The notes: a model not told the origin generated them from the letters alone. 34,468 nucleotides of DNA from an uncultured Rhodobiaceae bacterium (GCA_913030915.1 CAJWEW010000015.1:1-34468); one strand, 5' to 3'. Shown: positions 7,323 to 15,407, counted from the stretch's first letter. Made by a program: numbers and translations.

Positions 7323-8160
7323 TGTAGTCTATATCTTCATTTATTAAATGATGGTATTGCACAGTAATATCTACAGATCTCTTTGCAAGAGATAACTTTA
7401 ATAGATCTAAAAGAGATATTATTGTCTCATAAAGCTTTTCAAAATTATGGACATAAATTCTTCCAGATTTTTCGTAGGTTTCAAAATCGCCACATCTTAA
7501 AACTTTATAGCCAATTCTTCTATATACCCTTCTCGCTACTAGAATTGCAAAACGCATTCTGAAAGGTATCGCCCTTATCGAGAAAAAAGCATTGTCATAA
7601 AATTTATCAGCAATACCGATTGTGTTCGTCAAATCACTAAAACTACTTTTTATGTAGAACCTATTGCTTATTTTGTCTTCAATTACATCTCTGGCGATAT
7701 TTGTCAGCTGCATTGCAATACCTAAATCGATTGCGCCAAGTAGCGCCGTCCTGTCATTTACTCTTAGTATCTTTGCCATCATCAATCCAACCGTACCAGC
7801 TACTCTATATGAATACAAAAAAATTTCTTTTTCTGACAAGAACTCCAACCTTTCAACTAAATCGGTCTTAACTCCATCAAAAAGATCAAATATTATTTTA
7901 TCCGAAATATTATACTTAATAATTAGCCTTTTCATATCTGTGATAATTTCATCATCACAATTTTTTGAATTAAAGCTATCGATAAAACTGTTTAGTTTTT
8001 GAACTTTCGCACTCAGTTGATCATCACAATCTGCAATATCATCGACGGATCTGCAGAAGTTATAGAGTGATGAGCAATCTTCATAGGTATCTTTGGGTAG
8101 GAATGTGCCGGCCCAGTTGAATGATTTTGCATAAATAGCTAAAAATTTTTTTTTGCTCAT
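7309..8160 (-). CDS. crtB: Phytoene synthase
   Basis: This enzyme joins two GGPP molecules into phytoene, the first step specific to carotenoids. It belongs to the squalene/phytoene synthase family and has the usual length of 283 aa. The first Asp-rich motif is VDDIAD (D40, D41, D44), the second DVIED (D158 and D162) inside QLTNIARDVIED. The start is ATG at 8160, overlapping the crtI stop by one base (TAATG), a typical coupling arrangement. The GGPP supplier crtE is not in this window. Confidence 0.95.
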   Translation of the reverse strand: MSKKKFLAIYAKSFNWAGTFLPKDTYEDCSSLYNFCRSVDDIADCDDQLSAKVQKLNSFIDSFNSKNCDDEIITDMKRLIIKYNISDKIIFDLFDGVKTDLVERLEFLSEKEIFLYSYRVAGTVGLMMAKILRVNDRTALLGAIDLGIAMQLTNIARDVIEDKISNRFYIKSSFSDLTNTIGIADKFYDNAFFSIRAIPFRMRFAILVARRVYRRIGYKVLRCGDFETYEKSGRIYVHNFEKLYETIISLLDLLKLSLAKRSVDITVQYHHLINEDIDYNERF

Positions 8161-9617
8161 TATAAAATTTTGTCTAAGACTTTAGCTGAGGAAAGGACTC
8201 CCGGAATTCCTGCACCAGGATGAGTACCCGCACCGACAAAATATAACCCATCGAAAACTTCGGATTTATTATGGAAGCGAAAATAAGCTGACTGTGTAAA
8301 TTTTGGCTGAATTGAAAAACCGGAACCATATTGAGTATTTAATTCATTCTCAAAATAATCCGGGGTTAGGTAAAAATCTTCAACAATATTATTCTTAAGA
8401 TCAGGAAGAAGATGCTCTTGCATCTTTTCTATGACTAGCCTCTTGAAAGTCTCTCCTTCACTTTTCCAATTTATGTTTGATCTATTATTGGGAACGGGGA
8501 CCAAGACATAAAAACAATCATGGTCTTTTGGAGCCATAGTTTCATCAGTTGCTGTTGGTCTATGAAGATAATAACTGATATCATGGTTCAGTTTGTGGTT
8601 ACTGAATATATCCTCAAGATGCTCTTTGTACTTTTTCCCAAACTTTATTGTGTGGTGTTGCACATTATCATACTTCTTCTTTGTACCAAAATAATACACA
8701 AAGAGACCCATGGAATATTCCATTCGGGCCATTTTTAGCTTAAAGAATGGGCTCTTATTTTGATTTTTTAGCATCTTATCATAAACAGATGGTGGATCTG
8801 CGTTACATACAACATTATCAGCATCTAGGCATTTACCATCTTTACATCTTACGCCCACAACTTTTCGATTTTGTACCATAAGCTCATCAACTTCATTGTC
8901 AGTGCGAATATCAATCCCTACTTCAATCATTAATTTCTCGAGAGCATTGATTATACTACCCGTACCCCCAATCGCGTAATGTATGCCCCACTCTTTTTCA
9001 AGGTACATTATTAATCCATAGATGGATGTTGTTGTGAATGGATTACCACCAACCAAAAGTGGGTGCATACTAAAAACTCTCCTCAATTTCTCATTTTTAA
9101 TGAATGAGCTAACAAGTGCATAGACTGATTTATAACTTTTGAGTTTCAAAAGTGCTGGAACTTGCTTCATCATAAACTGAGGTTTATTGAATGGGACATC
9201 AGATAATTCACTAAAACCTTTATCAAATATTTTTTTTGAAAAACTAACTAACTCTTTATAACCAGATATATCATCGCTGTTGAAGCTGGCAATTTGCTGG
9301 CTCATTCTATGCTCGTCACCATTGTAGTCAATGTAGGATTTATCCTCAAAAACGAATCTATACCAGATATCTAATGGGGTTAGTTTTATGTAGTCTTTGT
9401 AGTTCTTATCAAAAAGTGAGAATAACTCTTCAATCAAAAAAGGTGCCGTAATCACAGTAGGCCCCGCATCAAATGTAAAACCACCTTTTTTAAAAACCCT
9501 AGCACGCCCCCCAAGATCTGGGTGTTTTTCGATCAATGTTACATCGTGGCCTTTTGATCTCAACCTTAGAGCCGCTGCTATCCCTCCGAAACCTGATCCA
9601 ATAACTATTGATTTCAT
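8160..9617 (-). CDS. crtI: Phytoene desaturase (lycopene-forming)
   Basis: This FAD-dependent enzyme converts phytoene to lycopene. The 485-aa protein starts with the dinucleotide-binding motif VIGSGFGGIAAALRL, followed by EKHPDLGGRARVF and TFDAGPTVI. It ends with the carotene-desaturase signature GLYFVGAGTHPGAGIPG. It is the first gene of the crtI-crtB-crtY-blh-ispH operon. AAGGAT lies 12 bases before the ATG, a rather long spacing. A candidate promoter with an extended -10 box is found about 50 bases upstream. Confidence 0.96.
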   Translation of the reverse strand: MKSIVIGSGFGGIAAALRLRSKGHDVTLIEKHPDLGGRARVFKKGGFTFDAGPTVITAPFLIEELFSLFDKNYKDYIKLTPLDIWYRFVFEDKSYIDYNGDEHRMSQQIASFNSDDISGYKELVSFSKKIFDKGFSELSDVPFNKPQFMMKQVPALLKLKSYKSVYALVSSFIKNEKLRRVFSMHPLLVGGNPFTTTSIYGLIMYLEKEWGIHYAIGGTGSIINALEKLMIEVGIDIRTDNEVDELMVQNRKVVGVRCKDGKCLDADNVVCNADPPSVYDKMLKNQNKSPFFKLKMARMEYSMGLFVYYFGTKKKYDNVQHHTIKFGKKYKEHLEDIFSNHKLNHDISYYLHRPTATDETMAPKDHDCFYVLVPVPNNRSNINWKSEGETFKRLVIEKMQEHLLPDLKNNIVEDFYLTPDYFENELNTQYGSGFSIQPKFTQSAYFRFHNKSEVFDGLYFVGAGTHPGAGIPGVLSSAKVLDKIL

Positions 9618-9663
9618 GAAAATACTGTTATCCTTGTAAGACCTTAAAATCCTTCGCCATTTA

Positions 9664-9692
9664 ATTTTAACACATCCGATATCAGCTGACCA
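9664..9692 (-). promoter_or_regulatory. Candidate promoter of the retinal operon
   Basis: On the minus strand TGGTCA (9687-9692, 4 of 6 to TTGACA) is followed after 17 bases by TAAAAT (9664-9669, 5 of 6). TGT precedes it, making an extended -10 box. It lies 47 bases before crtI and after the end of the autotransporter gene. The spacer contains CAGCTG and GATATC palindromes. No light- or redox-responsive site is recognised. Confidence 0.4.
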
Positions 9693-9745
9693 TTCTATAT
9701 TTTTTTATAAAAATAGCTCTTTGCTCAGTTAACTGTTTTTAATAG

Positions 9746-11824
9746 CTAAAAATTATATATGGCACTGATGTTAATTTTATTTGTATTTGGCGCGAAGATA
9801 TCGCATTCAAATTGCGCATTGAGATCAAATAAATCGAGAGTTTTTGAAACCTCTACAGACGATGTCAAATCGGCCCCGCTCCCCTGAAGCGAGAGTGAAT
9901 ATTTACTATCATCTTGTGCTGAATAATTAGCACTCAATGAAAAAGTATCGTGGCTTTCGGAGTCACTTCTCTCCTCTCTTTTATAGCCAGAACTATATGT
10001 AAAACCATTATCATTTATGACATCAAGACCTAAATTTAGAATGATAATATCCGAGTTAATATTATCAGAGCTATGCGAATACTTCGTATTTAGATCTGAG
10101 GCGTAGTAATAGTCCTGGATATACTCTGAGCTAAATTCTTTTGAGTATTCCAATTTTAATGCCGGCAATAGCTGGACATCCCCGTATATCATTTTTTTAT
10201 CTAATTCCAATCCAAAAGACCCAGATAATGAATTAATTGACAGTGGGTCAAACTTGATAGCATCAACTCCAACCTCTGTGTACTCATCTAATTGCGTAAA
10301 ACTTGTATGAATTTTACCGTAAGGATATATATTCACATCTTCAGAGCCCATCTTTTTTCCAAATTTTAATGATCCAAAGATCTGGCTACCCTCTCTATCA
10401 CCATCGGTGGTAATTGCCCCGCGGACTCGATCTATGTCTGATTGAAGATGCCCGAAACCGATAAGACCGTCAATAAAGCTGTCATTATCAGCAAAATGAC
10501 TACCATATACTGACACATTTACGGATTGTGTAGAAATATTGGTGCCTTCGCTACCAATATCAACTCTGTCTTTAGCGATCCTTACTGATAAACCGAATAG
10601 CTTATTACTGCTAAGCCTTTTATCAAAGCCTAATGAAACACCATTTGCTAAAATGTCTTGAGAGGAAGATGTGCCAGTCTCGTCTATTTCCCCAATAGTA
10701 ATATCTGCATTAACCCACGTCGACCAATCATTTCCTTCGCTTCCCTGAAATGGAATATAATCGCCGAGATTTGGTATTGGTAAAATATTTGCAATATTTG
10801 CTATTTCAGGATTAGAGAACGAAATTCCAATATTAGCTGACATTTTCTCAGTGCTATCTAGCACTCGAGCGCGAGCAATTCGATCTAATATGATATCTGA
10901 GGTTTGTCGTGTTAACCTAATTGAACTTTTTATTTGGGCATCTATGAGACCTGCCTGATCTGAGGAAACATCCGACCTACAAATGGAGCTCGATGTCACC
11001 TGAAACGGACAACTCATCGTATATTCATAAACTTGTTTATTGTGAAAGCCCAGCGCAAACATCTTTGTTCCATCAGTGTTAAATGCTACTCCTTTGGGGT
11101 TATTCTCACCGTCTTCATCAATTTTAAAACTTCCGATATATATGGTATCCGTAATATTATATGCAGTCGGCATTGCATACTCGTTAACTGATCTATTACC
11201 CATAGCGGTGGTAAATATTCTGGACCCATCAAAATTAAATACTAAACCGGTTATTACACCATTTGTTGTCTCATAGGTTTCTGCAGAAACAGCACTTGAG
11301 ACATCATAGGAGATTGATAAGTCATAAGCTCTTATTGTAGCGTTCTCAGCAATGAACATCCTCGAGCCATCATCACTAAATGTAAAAGACTTTGGTTGAG
11401 TACCTAGACCAGCTATGGTGTGACTGTCATTAACCAGTGAAGCTGTTCTGACATCAAAAGGCGTCCCTAGATTATATTCAGCTATGGAGTCCCTATATCC
11501 CACGAGAAACATCTTTGTTCCATCAGAGTTAAATGCAACATCACTCACAAAGTAGCCAGCATTGTCTGTTTCGCCCTCAAAAGCTATTGTCGAGACATCA
11601 AAAGGAGTTGTTAGAGAATACTGTGTGACATTACGACCTTGCGTACCGGTGATATACATCTTATCTCCATCTGTATTAAATTCAAGCCCGGTAGGATATA
11701 GCTCTTTGTTGCTAAAACTTGCGCTCGTTTGTGAGTGCTCAGCTTCCGCGTAGGCTGATGAAATTGACAGAAAGTTAAGAATTACTAACAATAATAAATA
11801 TTTAAGATAAGTATTTTTCAGCAT
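9746..11824 (-). CDS. Autotransporter with beta-propeller-like repeats in the passenger
   Basis: This is a probable type V secreted or surface protein of 692 aa. Residues 1-26 form a signal peptide ending SAYA. Five repeats of about 50 residues follow, each with F-N/S-x-DG-x-K/R-M/I-F/Y (near residues 49, 98, 149, 196 and 248) and a later Y-x-L/M-x-x-P/Y-F/Y motif, as in bacterial beta-propellers. A helical linker spans about 285-340. Residues from about 410 to the end alternate in the manner of outer-membrane strands (WVNADITIG, NVSVYGSHF, SLKFGKK) and close with ISAIYNF, ending in the terminal Phe typical of barrels folded by Bam. The ligand or target is unknown. No clear ribosome site is seen. 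The gene looks monocistronic. Confidence 0.78.
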   Translation of the reverse strand: MLKNTYLKYLLLLVILNFLSISSAYAEAEHSQTSASFSNKELYPTGLEFNTDGDKMYITGTQGRNVTQYSLTTPFDVSTIAFEGETDNAGYFVSDVAFNSDGTKMFLVGYRDSIAEYNLGTPFDVRTASLVNDSHTIAGLGTQPKSFTFSDDGSRMFIAENATIRAYDLSISYDVSSAVSAETYETTNGVITGLVFNFDGSRIFTTAMGNRSVNEYAMPTAYNITDTIYIGSFKIDEDGENNPKGVAFNTDGTKMFALGFHNKQVYEYTMSCPFQVTSSSICRSDVSSDQAGLIDAQIKSSIRLTRQTSDIILDRIARARVLDSTEKMSANIGISFSNPEIANIANILPIPNLGDYIPFQGSEGNDWSTWVNADITIGEIDETGTSSSQDILANGVSLGFDKRLSSNKLFGLSVRIAKDRVDIGSEGTNISTQSVNVSVYGSHFADNDSFIDGLIGFGHLQSDIDRVRGAITTDGDREGSQIFGSLKFGKKMGSEDVNIYPYGKIHTSFTQLDEYTEVGVDAIKFDPLSINSLSGSFGLELDKKMIYGDVQLLPALKLEYSKEFSSEYIQDYYYASDLNTKYSHSSDNINSDIIILNLGLDVINDNGFTYSSGYKREERSDSESHDTFSLSANYSAQDDSKYSLSLQGSGADLTSSVEVSKTLDLFDLNAQFECDIFAPNTNKINISAIYNF
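11057..11536 (-). repeat. Two near-identical 30-base copies inside the autotransporter gene
   Basis: The plus-strand words at 11057-11086 and 11507-11536 begin AAACATCTTTGTTCCATCAG and differ at a single base over 30. They encode the F-N-x-DG-T-K-M-F core of propeller repeats 2 and 5, 450 bases apart. The other three repeats are more diverged in DNA. This suggests recent duplication or gene conversion within the repeat array. Confidence 0.7.
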
Positions 11825-11964
11825 TGAGTTTTTATCGTTTAATTAAAACTTAAAGCATTATTGATTCGTGTTGTAAAATTTCTGATATTTTGAGAGGGAT
11901 ATATGCAAAAAGCAATTGTGATATTCTTTAGTACACATCAATTTAATAATCATATTTTATTAAG

Positions 11965-12237
11965 ATGATAGTGGTATTTTATCCCAACGAGTTTGGGTTT
12001 TTTAGGTTGCAAAGGAAGATGCACTACTTATTCAATATCATAAGACTACTTGTGGTTTCGGCCGTAGTAGTATTTCTATTTGTAATAACCAGTGGTTTTA
12101 TTCTGCTTTTAGTAGTGATTGGGTTTATTTATTACAAATACATTACATGGAGCAAGAAAAAATGCTCGAGTTGTGGTCGCAATATCTACAAAAAGGAAGT
12201 TGTCTGCAGGTATTGCAACACAATTGATGATAGCTAA
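11965..12237 (+). CDS. Small membrane protein with C-terminal zinc ribbon
   Basis: This is a 90-aa hypothetical protein. Two closely spaced hydrophobic stretches (IIRLLVVSAVVVFLFVI and ILLLVVIGFIYYKYI) are followed by a cytosolic-looking tail. In the tail, CSSCGRNIYKKEVVCRYCN is a Cys4 zinc ribbon (CxxC-N11-CxxC). No family is recognised. The start is open: ATG 11965 has no clear ribosome site, while ATG 12019 (a 72-aa product) has AAGGA very close upstream. A short hairpin followed by six Ts lies between the two, which favours the shorter form. It is transcribed divergently from the autotransporter gene and faces the next gene. Confidence 0.6.
   Translation: MIVVFYPNEFGFFRLQRKMHYLFNIIRLLVVSAVVVFLFVITSGFILLLVVIGFIYYKYITWSKKKCSSCGRNIYKKEVVCRYCNTIDDS
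11983..12003 (+). terminator. Terminator-like hairpin in front of or within the zinc-ribbon gene
   Basis: CCCAA-CGAGT-TTGGG followed by six Ts has the form of a small Rho-independent terminator (5-bp stem). It falls inside the first 18 codons of the longer reading of the zinc-ribbon gene and before the alternative start at 12019. It could be a leader attenuator, the end of a short RNA, or a chance match. Confidence 0.3.
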
Positions 12238-12268
12238 ATAATGTAATTTGGGCGAGGTGAGTATGTTA

Positions 12269-12628
12269 TTACTCGTGCTCCCCGCCTGGATCTGTATCGT
12301 CTAGTTTGGTTTTGACACCATTATTCCAAATATAATTTCGTGTTCTATTTACAGAATGATATCCATTAACAAAGCTATACGGTCTCTTTTCAGCCATATT
12401 GAATGTTGCAACAGTGACAACGGTAGCCGCTAGAAATGCTGTATGTGCAATTGCGCTTATGCCAAATGCGAAAGCACTTTCGGCAATCATTACACCAAAT
12501 ACAACACTCCACATGAATGCTAATACTTGCATTACCATGTGTTGAACATGTAGGTCTGGTATGTTTTTAAGTGGATTATACCTTGCATCCATCACACCGT
12601 TCCATGAGTTATATATAAATTCTCTCAT
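12269..12628 (-). CDS. Conserved hypothetical membrane protein, 119 aa
   Basis: No known domain is recognised. The protein starts MREFIYNSWNGVMDARYNPL, has two hydrophobic segments (about residues 32-54 and 57-77), and ends in a hydrophilic tail, DPGGEHE. The second half contains RPYSFVNGYHSVNRTRNYIWN, rich in aromatic residues. AAGGGG lies nine bases before the ATG, supporting this start. It is convergent with the zinc-ribbon gene, 31 bases apart. The clear ribosome site and amphipathic layout make it a real gene; function is unknown. Confidence 0.65.
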   Translation of the reverse strand: MREFIYNSWNGVMDARYNPLKNIPDLHVQHMVMQVLAFMWSVVFGVMIAESAFAFGISAIAHTAFLAATVVTVATFNMAEKRPYSFVNGYHSVNRTRNYIWNNGVKTKLDDTDPGGEHE

Positions 12629-13000
12629 CTTAATACCCCTTATTTATCGTAAACGTACGTCCAAGGTTTTTAAGACCTATTAAATTAATTGTCCGTAGTT
12701 TACTTATTATTAATTGTATATTTTACAAAATATTGGAACTCAAACATTGCTCGATTGTAAAATAACAACAAAGCCATAACGTTCATACTAACACCATGGT
12801 TCACTTCTTATAAAAGTTTTTTTTATTTGAAATTTATCTCGATTGAGGAAATTCCTTATGCGCAGTCAGTTGAAATAAAAAATTCTGCCGAACCCATGGC
12901 CCAACTTTGCAAACTGAATTTCCTCACGGATTCTACATCATTATATCAAACCCTGTTTGTTTTGCAATTCCGGATAGATATTACTGCCTGTAATAGCTAT
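12629..13000. other. 372-base stretch without a convincing gene
   Basis: This stretch lies between the starts of one minus-strand gene and the end of the next. The part next to 12628 is AT-rich and must hold the promoter of the 119-aa gene; an ACGTACGT palindrome is seen near 12653. The part from about 12830 has more mixed base composition. It carries a 72-codon plus-strand ORF from a TTG (12827-13045) that overlaps the end of the 86-aa gene and looks unlike a folded protein. I see no RNA gene or strong terminator here. Confidence 0.4.
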
Positions 13001-13261
13001 CTACGCTATGAGAAATTCAAATTTTCCAAAAGCCCATATGATTAGTAAAAAAGGCGGAAATGCTGCTAAAAGACAAATAAAAATTATAAAAAACTGCTTA
13101 ATAAATAATATGAGAGTTTTATCATTCTTGTTTATTGACCATGATCGTTTGTCATTTTGAGACCATCTGATAAGTGGCAGCGCTAAATATTTCGACCAAA
13201 GGTAACACACAAGACCTGTCATGCACAAACTGATAAAAATATAAAAAATCCAATCCATCAT
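13001..13261 (-). CDS. Hypothetical two-helix membrane protein, 86 aa
   Basis: This small protein is not recognised. It has an N-terminal membrane segment (WIFYIFISLCMTGLVCYLW), a short basic middle part (RWSQNDKRSWSINKNDK) and a second long segment ending FLLIIWAFGKFEFLIA. The middle part probably faces the cytosol. The start is ATG 13261, directly followed by a second ATG; the ribosome site is weak. It lies 21 bases after the YkuK-like gene on the same strand and may be co-transcribed with it. Confidence 0.5.
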   Translation of the reverse strand: MMDWIFYIFISLCMTGLVCYLWSKYLALPLIRWSQNDKRSWSINKNDKTLILFIKQFFIIFICLLAAFPPFLLIIWAFGKFEFLIA

Positions 13262-13282
13262 CTCAATTATAACAAGCAGATA

Positions 13283-13783
13283 CTAGTTATGGCTATCTTT
13301 TCCGAAAATATAATCACATCTTCCATGCGCAATACCGTGCGCGCCACAACTCGCTGCAAAACTATCTGGTTTGAGTTTTGGCTTTTGACCTGTTAGGCCA
13401 TATACATATCCACTTGCCTCTTTTGCCACACAATTACTTCCGAATTTAGGCTCAGTATTTATATCGAGGTGTATTTCAGATTTATATTGACCGATATAAG
13501 GCTGTAATTGTAGATAAGCCTCACATACTTTATAGGCCTCATTCATTAGCCGCATTCGGGGTTTACTCGCATTATTATCATAATCGATCTCACTTGAAGT
13601 ATAGTAGAATAATGCGCATCCACTGTTGGCGTTTTTGTGTATCGCGACAATCGTGGCGTATGTTGCGTGCCAGTTTTTGCCTTTCCACTTTCGAATACTA
13701 TCGCACCCAAAATAGATCCGTGTGCGACTGTTTAAACTACCCAGGGTATCGAGTATCTGCTTTATCTGATCTTCTTCAAACAT
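13283..13783 (-). CDS. YkuK/DUF458 family RNase H-like protein
   Basis: This 166-aa protein matches the YkuK (DUF458) family, predicted to have a ribonuclease H-like fold. Conserved acidic positions fit: D28 in YFGCDS, D107 in EIHLDINTEPKFGSN, E122 in KEASGYVYG, and D140 with H149 in KPDSFAASCGAH. The ATYATIVAIHK strand follows the first Asp as in the family. Biochemical function is not established; a nucleic-acid-processing role is inferred from the fold. GAG lies a few bases before the ATG. It is followed by a small membrane protein gene on the same strand. Confidence 0.8.
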   Translation of the reverse strand: MFEEDQIKQILDTLGSLNSRTRIYFGCDSIRKWKGKNWHATYATIVAIHKNANSGCALFYYTSSEIDYDNNASKPRMRLMNEAYKVCEAYLQLQPYIGQYKSEIHLDINTEPKFGSNCVAKEASGYVYGLTGQKPKLKPDSFAASCGAHGIAHGRCDYIFGKDSHN

Positions 13784-13853
13784 TTATACTCAAATTTATA
13801 AAATACATTTATGATATTCAACTTTCTTGAATTTTTAAAAAACACAAAATTCT

Positions 13854-14303
13854 TTAATGGCAGGCTTTGTTATATTTCTTAAGTCTCCAATAGTTATATG
13901 GCCACGGTGTTAAAAAACCAACAATGAGCATGATAGGGACAACCCACCAAGTTAGTTTTGCTCCACCGGTAAGGAACCAATCGACTGAATTCATTGCAAC
14001 CTCCATTGAGACCATTGAGATAAAACTCATTCCCATTGCTGTTTTTATAGCAGATAGGAGATTAATCCTTTGGCGCATGAGGATGTAAGTTTCAAGTATT
14101 ATACTAGTCAGCAGACCATTAAAGATTGCAAGCAGCATGATGTTTAATGTCGGCCATGGAATTGCTGCATACTGGAAATATGCAATGGTTCCAAAATCGC
14201 CAATAGAGCACCCAATGAGGCACCATTTGGTGTTATTCGCACTTCTTCTCCAAGTATGTTTACAGTGCCAATCAATTTTATTATTTACAATTTCAGTCGT
14301 CAT
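13854..14303 (-). CDS. DUF4396 membrane protein
   Basis: This is a 149-aa integral-membrane protein. The N-terminal part WHCKHTWRRS and KWCLIGCSIGDFG places Cys and His near the membrane edge. Four hydrophobic segments follow, ending in the family-like MSFISMVSMEVAMNSVDWFL and the basic tail YWRLKKYNKACH. The pattern fits DUF4396, whose members are often found near copper or heavy-metal genes; no such genes are here. The gene has no usual ribosome site: the bases before the ATG read CCACCTCTAA. It follows the 100-aa gene by 14 bases and probably relies on coupling to it. Confidence 0.68.
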   Translation of the reverse strand: MTTEIVNNKIDWHCKHTWRRSANNTKWCLIGCSIGDFGTIAYFQYAAIPWPTLNIMLLAIFNGLLTSIILETYILMRQRINLLSAIKTAMGMSFISMVSMEVAMNSVDWFLTGGAKLTWWVVPIMLIVGFLTPWPYNYWRLKKYNKACH

Positions 14304-14317
14304 TTAGAGGTGGATTT

Positions 14318-14617
14318 TTAACCCAAATCTGTACTGGTTAATTCAAATAGATCAACATGATCAATGCATTCATCCCATGTTGCCTTTGTAACAGGATTGC
14401 GACCGGCACAAAAATCAATCATGCCTTGTTCGTCATGTACGTGCACTTTGAACATAACATAATTCTTCATTGGTGATACTGATGGGAGCGTCTTCTCGAC
14501 ATGCGCGATTTGTCTTCGTGCACCCATTCCCTCTTCTGATTGCATGAAACCCATAAATTTCTCAAATAAGCCTTCACCTTCCTTAAAGAACGCGATTGCA
14601 AGCATTTCTTTTTCCAT
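14318..14617 (-). CDS. Hypothetical protein, about 100 aa
   Basis: This is a soluble protein of 99-101 aa. It begins MEKEMLAIAFFKEGEGLFEKFMGFM and contains VEKTLPSVSPMKNYVMFKVHVHDEQGMIDFC. The strand-helix-strand pattern would suit a dimeric ferredoxin-like barrel, but I cannot name the family. Two ATGs two codons apart are possible; the second (14617) is chosen because AGAGGA then sits eight bases upstream instead of two. It lies 14 bases upstream of the DUF4396 gene in the same direction and likely forms a two-gene unit with it. Confidence 0.6.
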   Translation of the reverse strand: MEKEMLAIAFFKEGEGLFEKFMGFMQSEEGMGARRQIAHVEKTLPSVSPMKNYVMFKVHVHDEQGMIDFCAGRNPVTKATWDECIDHVDLFELTSTDLG

Positions 14618-14716
14618 TGTCATTTCCTCTTAGTTTGTAAAAAGTTACATTTTAAATATATGGTAGATTTACATAAAATACTAGTCGTTCAGTTAAGATG
14701 TTTAGCCTAGATTGGA

Positions 14717-15394
14717 TTAGTCGACTTGCCAATCAATTGGATCAATTTTATTCTCTTTTAGATATGTATTTGTTTTAGAAAATGGTCGTGAGCCAAAAAA
14801 TCCAGTATATGCAGAATAAGGTGATGGATGAGGGCTTCTGATTATCAAATTATCTACAGCATTTATAAATGTACATTTTTCTTGTGCTTTTTGTCCCCAA
14901 AGTATGTAAACAATTTTTTTCTTTTTTTGGTTTAGAATCTGAAGTACAGCAGTGGTAAAAAGCTCCCAACCGTAATTTGCATGAGAGCCAGGTTTACCAC
15001 TCTCCACTGTAAGTATTGCATTTAATAGTAGCACCCCCTGATCAGCCCATTTTGATAGGTTTCCGTGCCGTGGAATTGGTATACCGATGTCATTATATAG
15101 TTCCTTATAAATGTTTTGTAGAGATGGCGGGACCTTAGTCCCTTGCTCAACAGAAAAACTCAATCCATGCGCTTGACCATAGCCATGGTAGGGATCCTGG
15201 CCGATAATAACAATTTTAACATCATCAAACTTTGTAAGACTAAAGGCATTAAAGATTAGATGAGATGGTGGGTAGATATCTTTTCCTAATTTTTTTTCAT
15301 TTCTCAGATGGATACTCAGAGATTTCATGTAGTCTTTATCGAACTCATTAATAAGCTGCTTTTTCCATGAGCCTTCAATCTTAACGTTTGCCAT
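14717..15394 (-). CDS. ung: Uracil-DNA glycosylase
   Basis: This family-1 enzyme cuts uracil from DNA at the start of base-excision repair. Motifs are clear: GQDPYHG with the catalytic Asp at D67, the uracil pocket LLLNAILTV, and HPSPYSAYTGFFG with the catalytic His at H189. The usual minor-groove wedge residue in HPSPLS is Leu; here it is Tyr. The start is ATG 15394, with AAGG seven bases upstream; the ORF-track TTG start at 15415 would overlap the previous gene. The 225-aa length is normal. It sits 13 bases behind a dehydrogenase gene and seems to be the last gene of a catabolic operon, an odd place for a repair gene. Confidence 0.96.
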   Translation of the reverse strand: MANVKIEGSWKKQLINEFDKDYMKSLSIHLRNEKKLGKDIYPPSHLIFNAFSLTKFDDVKIVIIGQDPYHGYGQAHGLSFSVEQGTKVPPSLQNIYKELYNDIGIPIPRHGNLSKWADQGVLLLNAILTVESGKPGSHANYGWELFTTAVLQILNQKKKKIVYILWGQKAQEKCTFINAVDNLIIRSPHPSPYSAYTGFFGSRPFSKTNTYLKENKIDPIDWQVD

Positions 15395-15407
15395 CAGAAA
15401 CCTTGGA

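Noticed and set aside
9726-9735. CAGTTAACTG palindrome followed by Ts after the autotransporter gene
   Set aside because: A palindrome without a loop does not make a stable hairpin, and the T-run is on the wrong strand for that gene.
12827-13045. 72-aa plus-strand ORF from a TTG
   Set aside because: No ribosome site, no recognisable pattern, overlap with the end of the 86-aa gene on the other strand; composition does not look like a folded protein.
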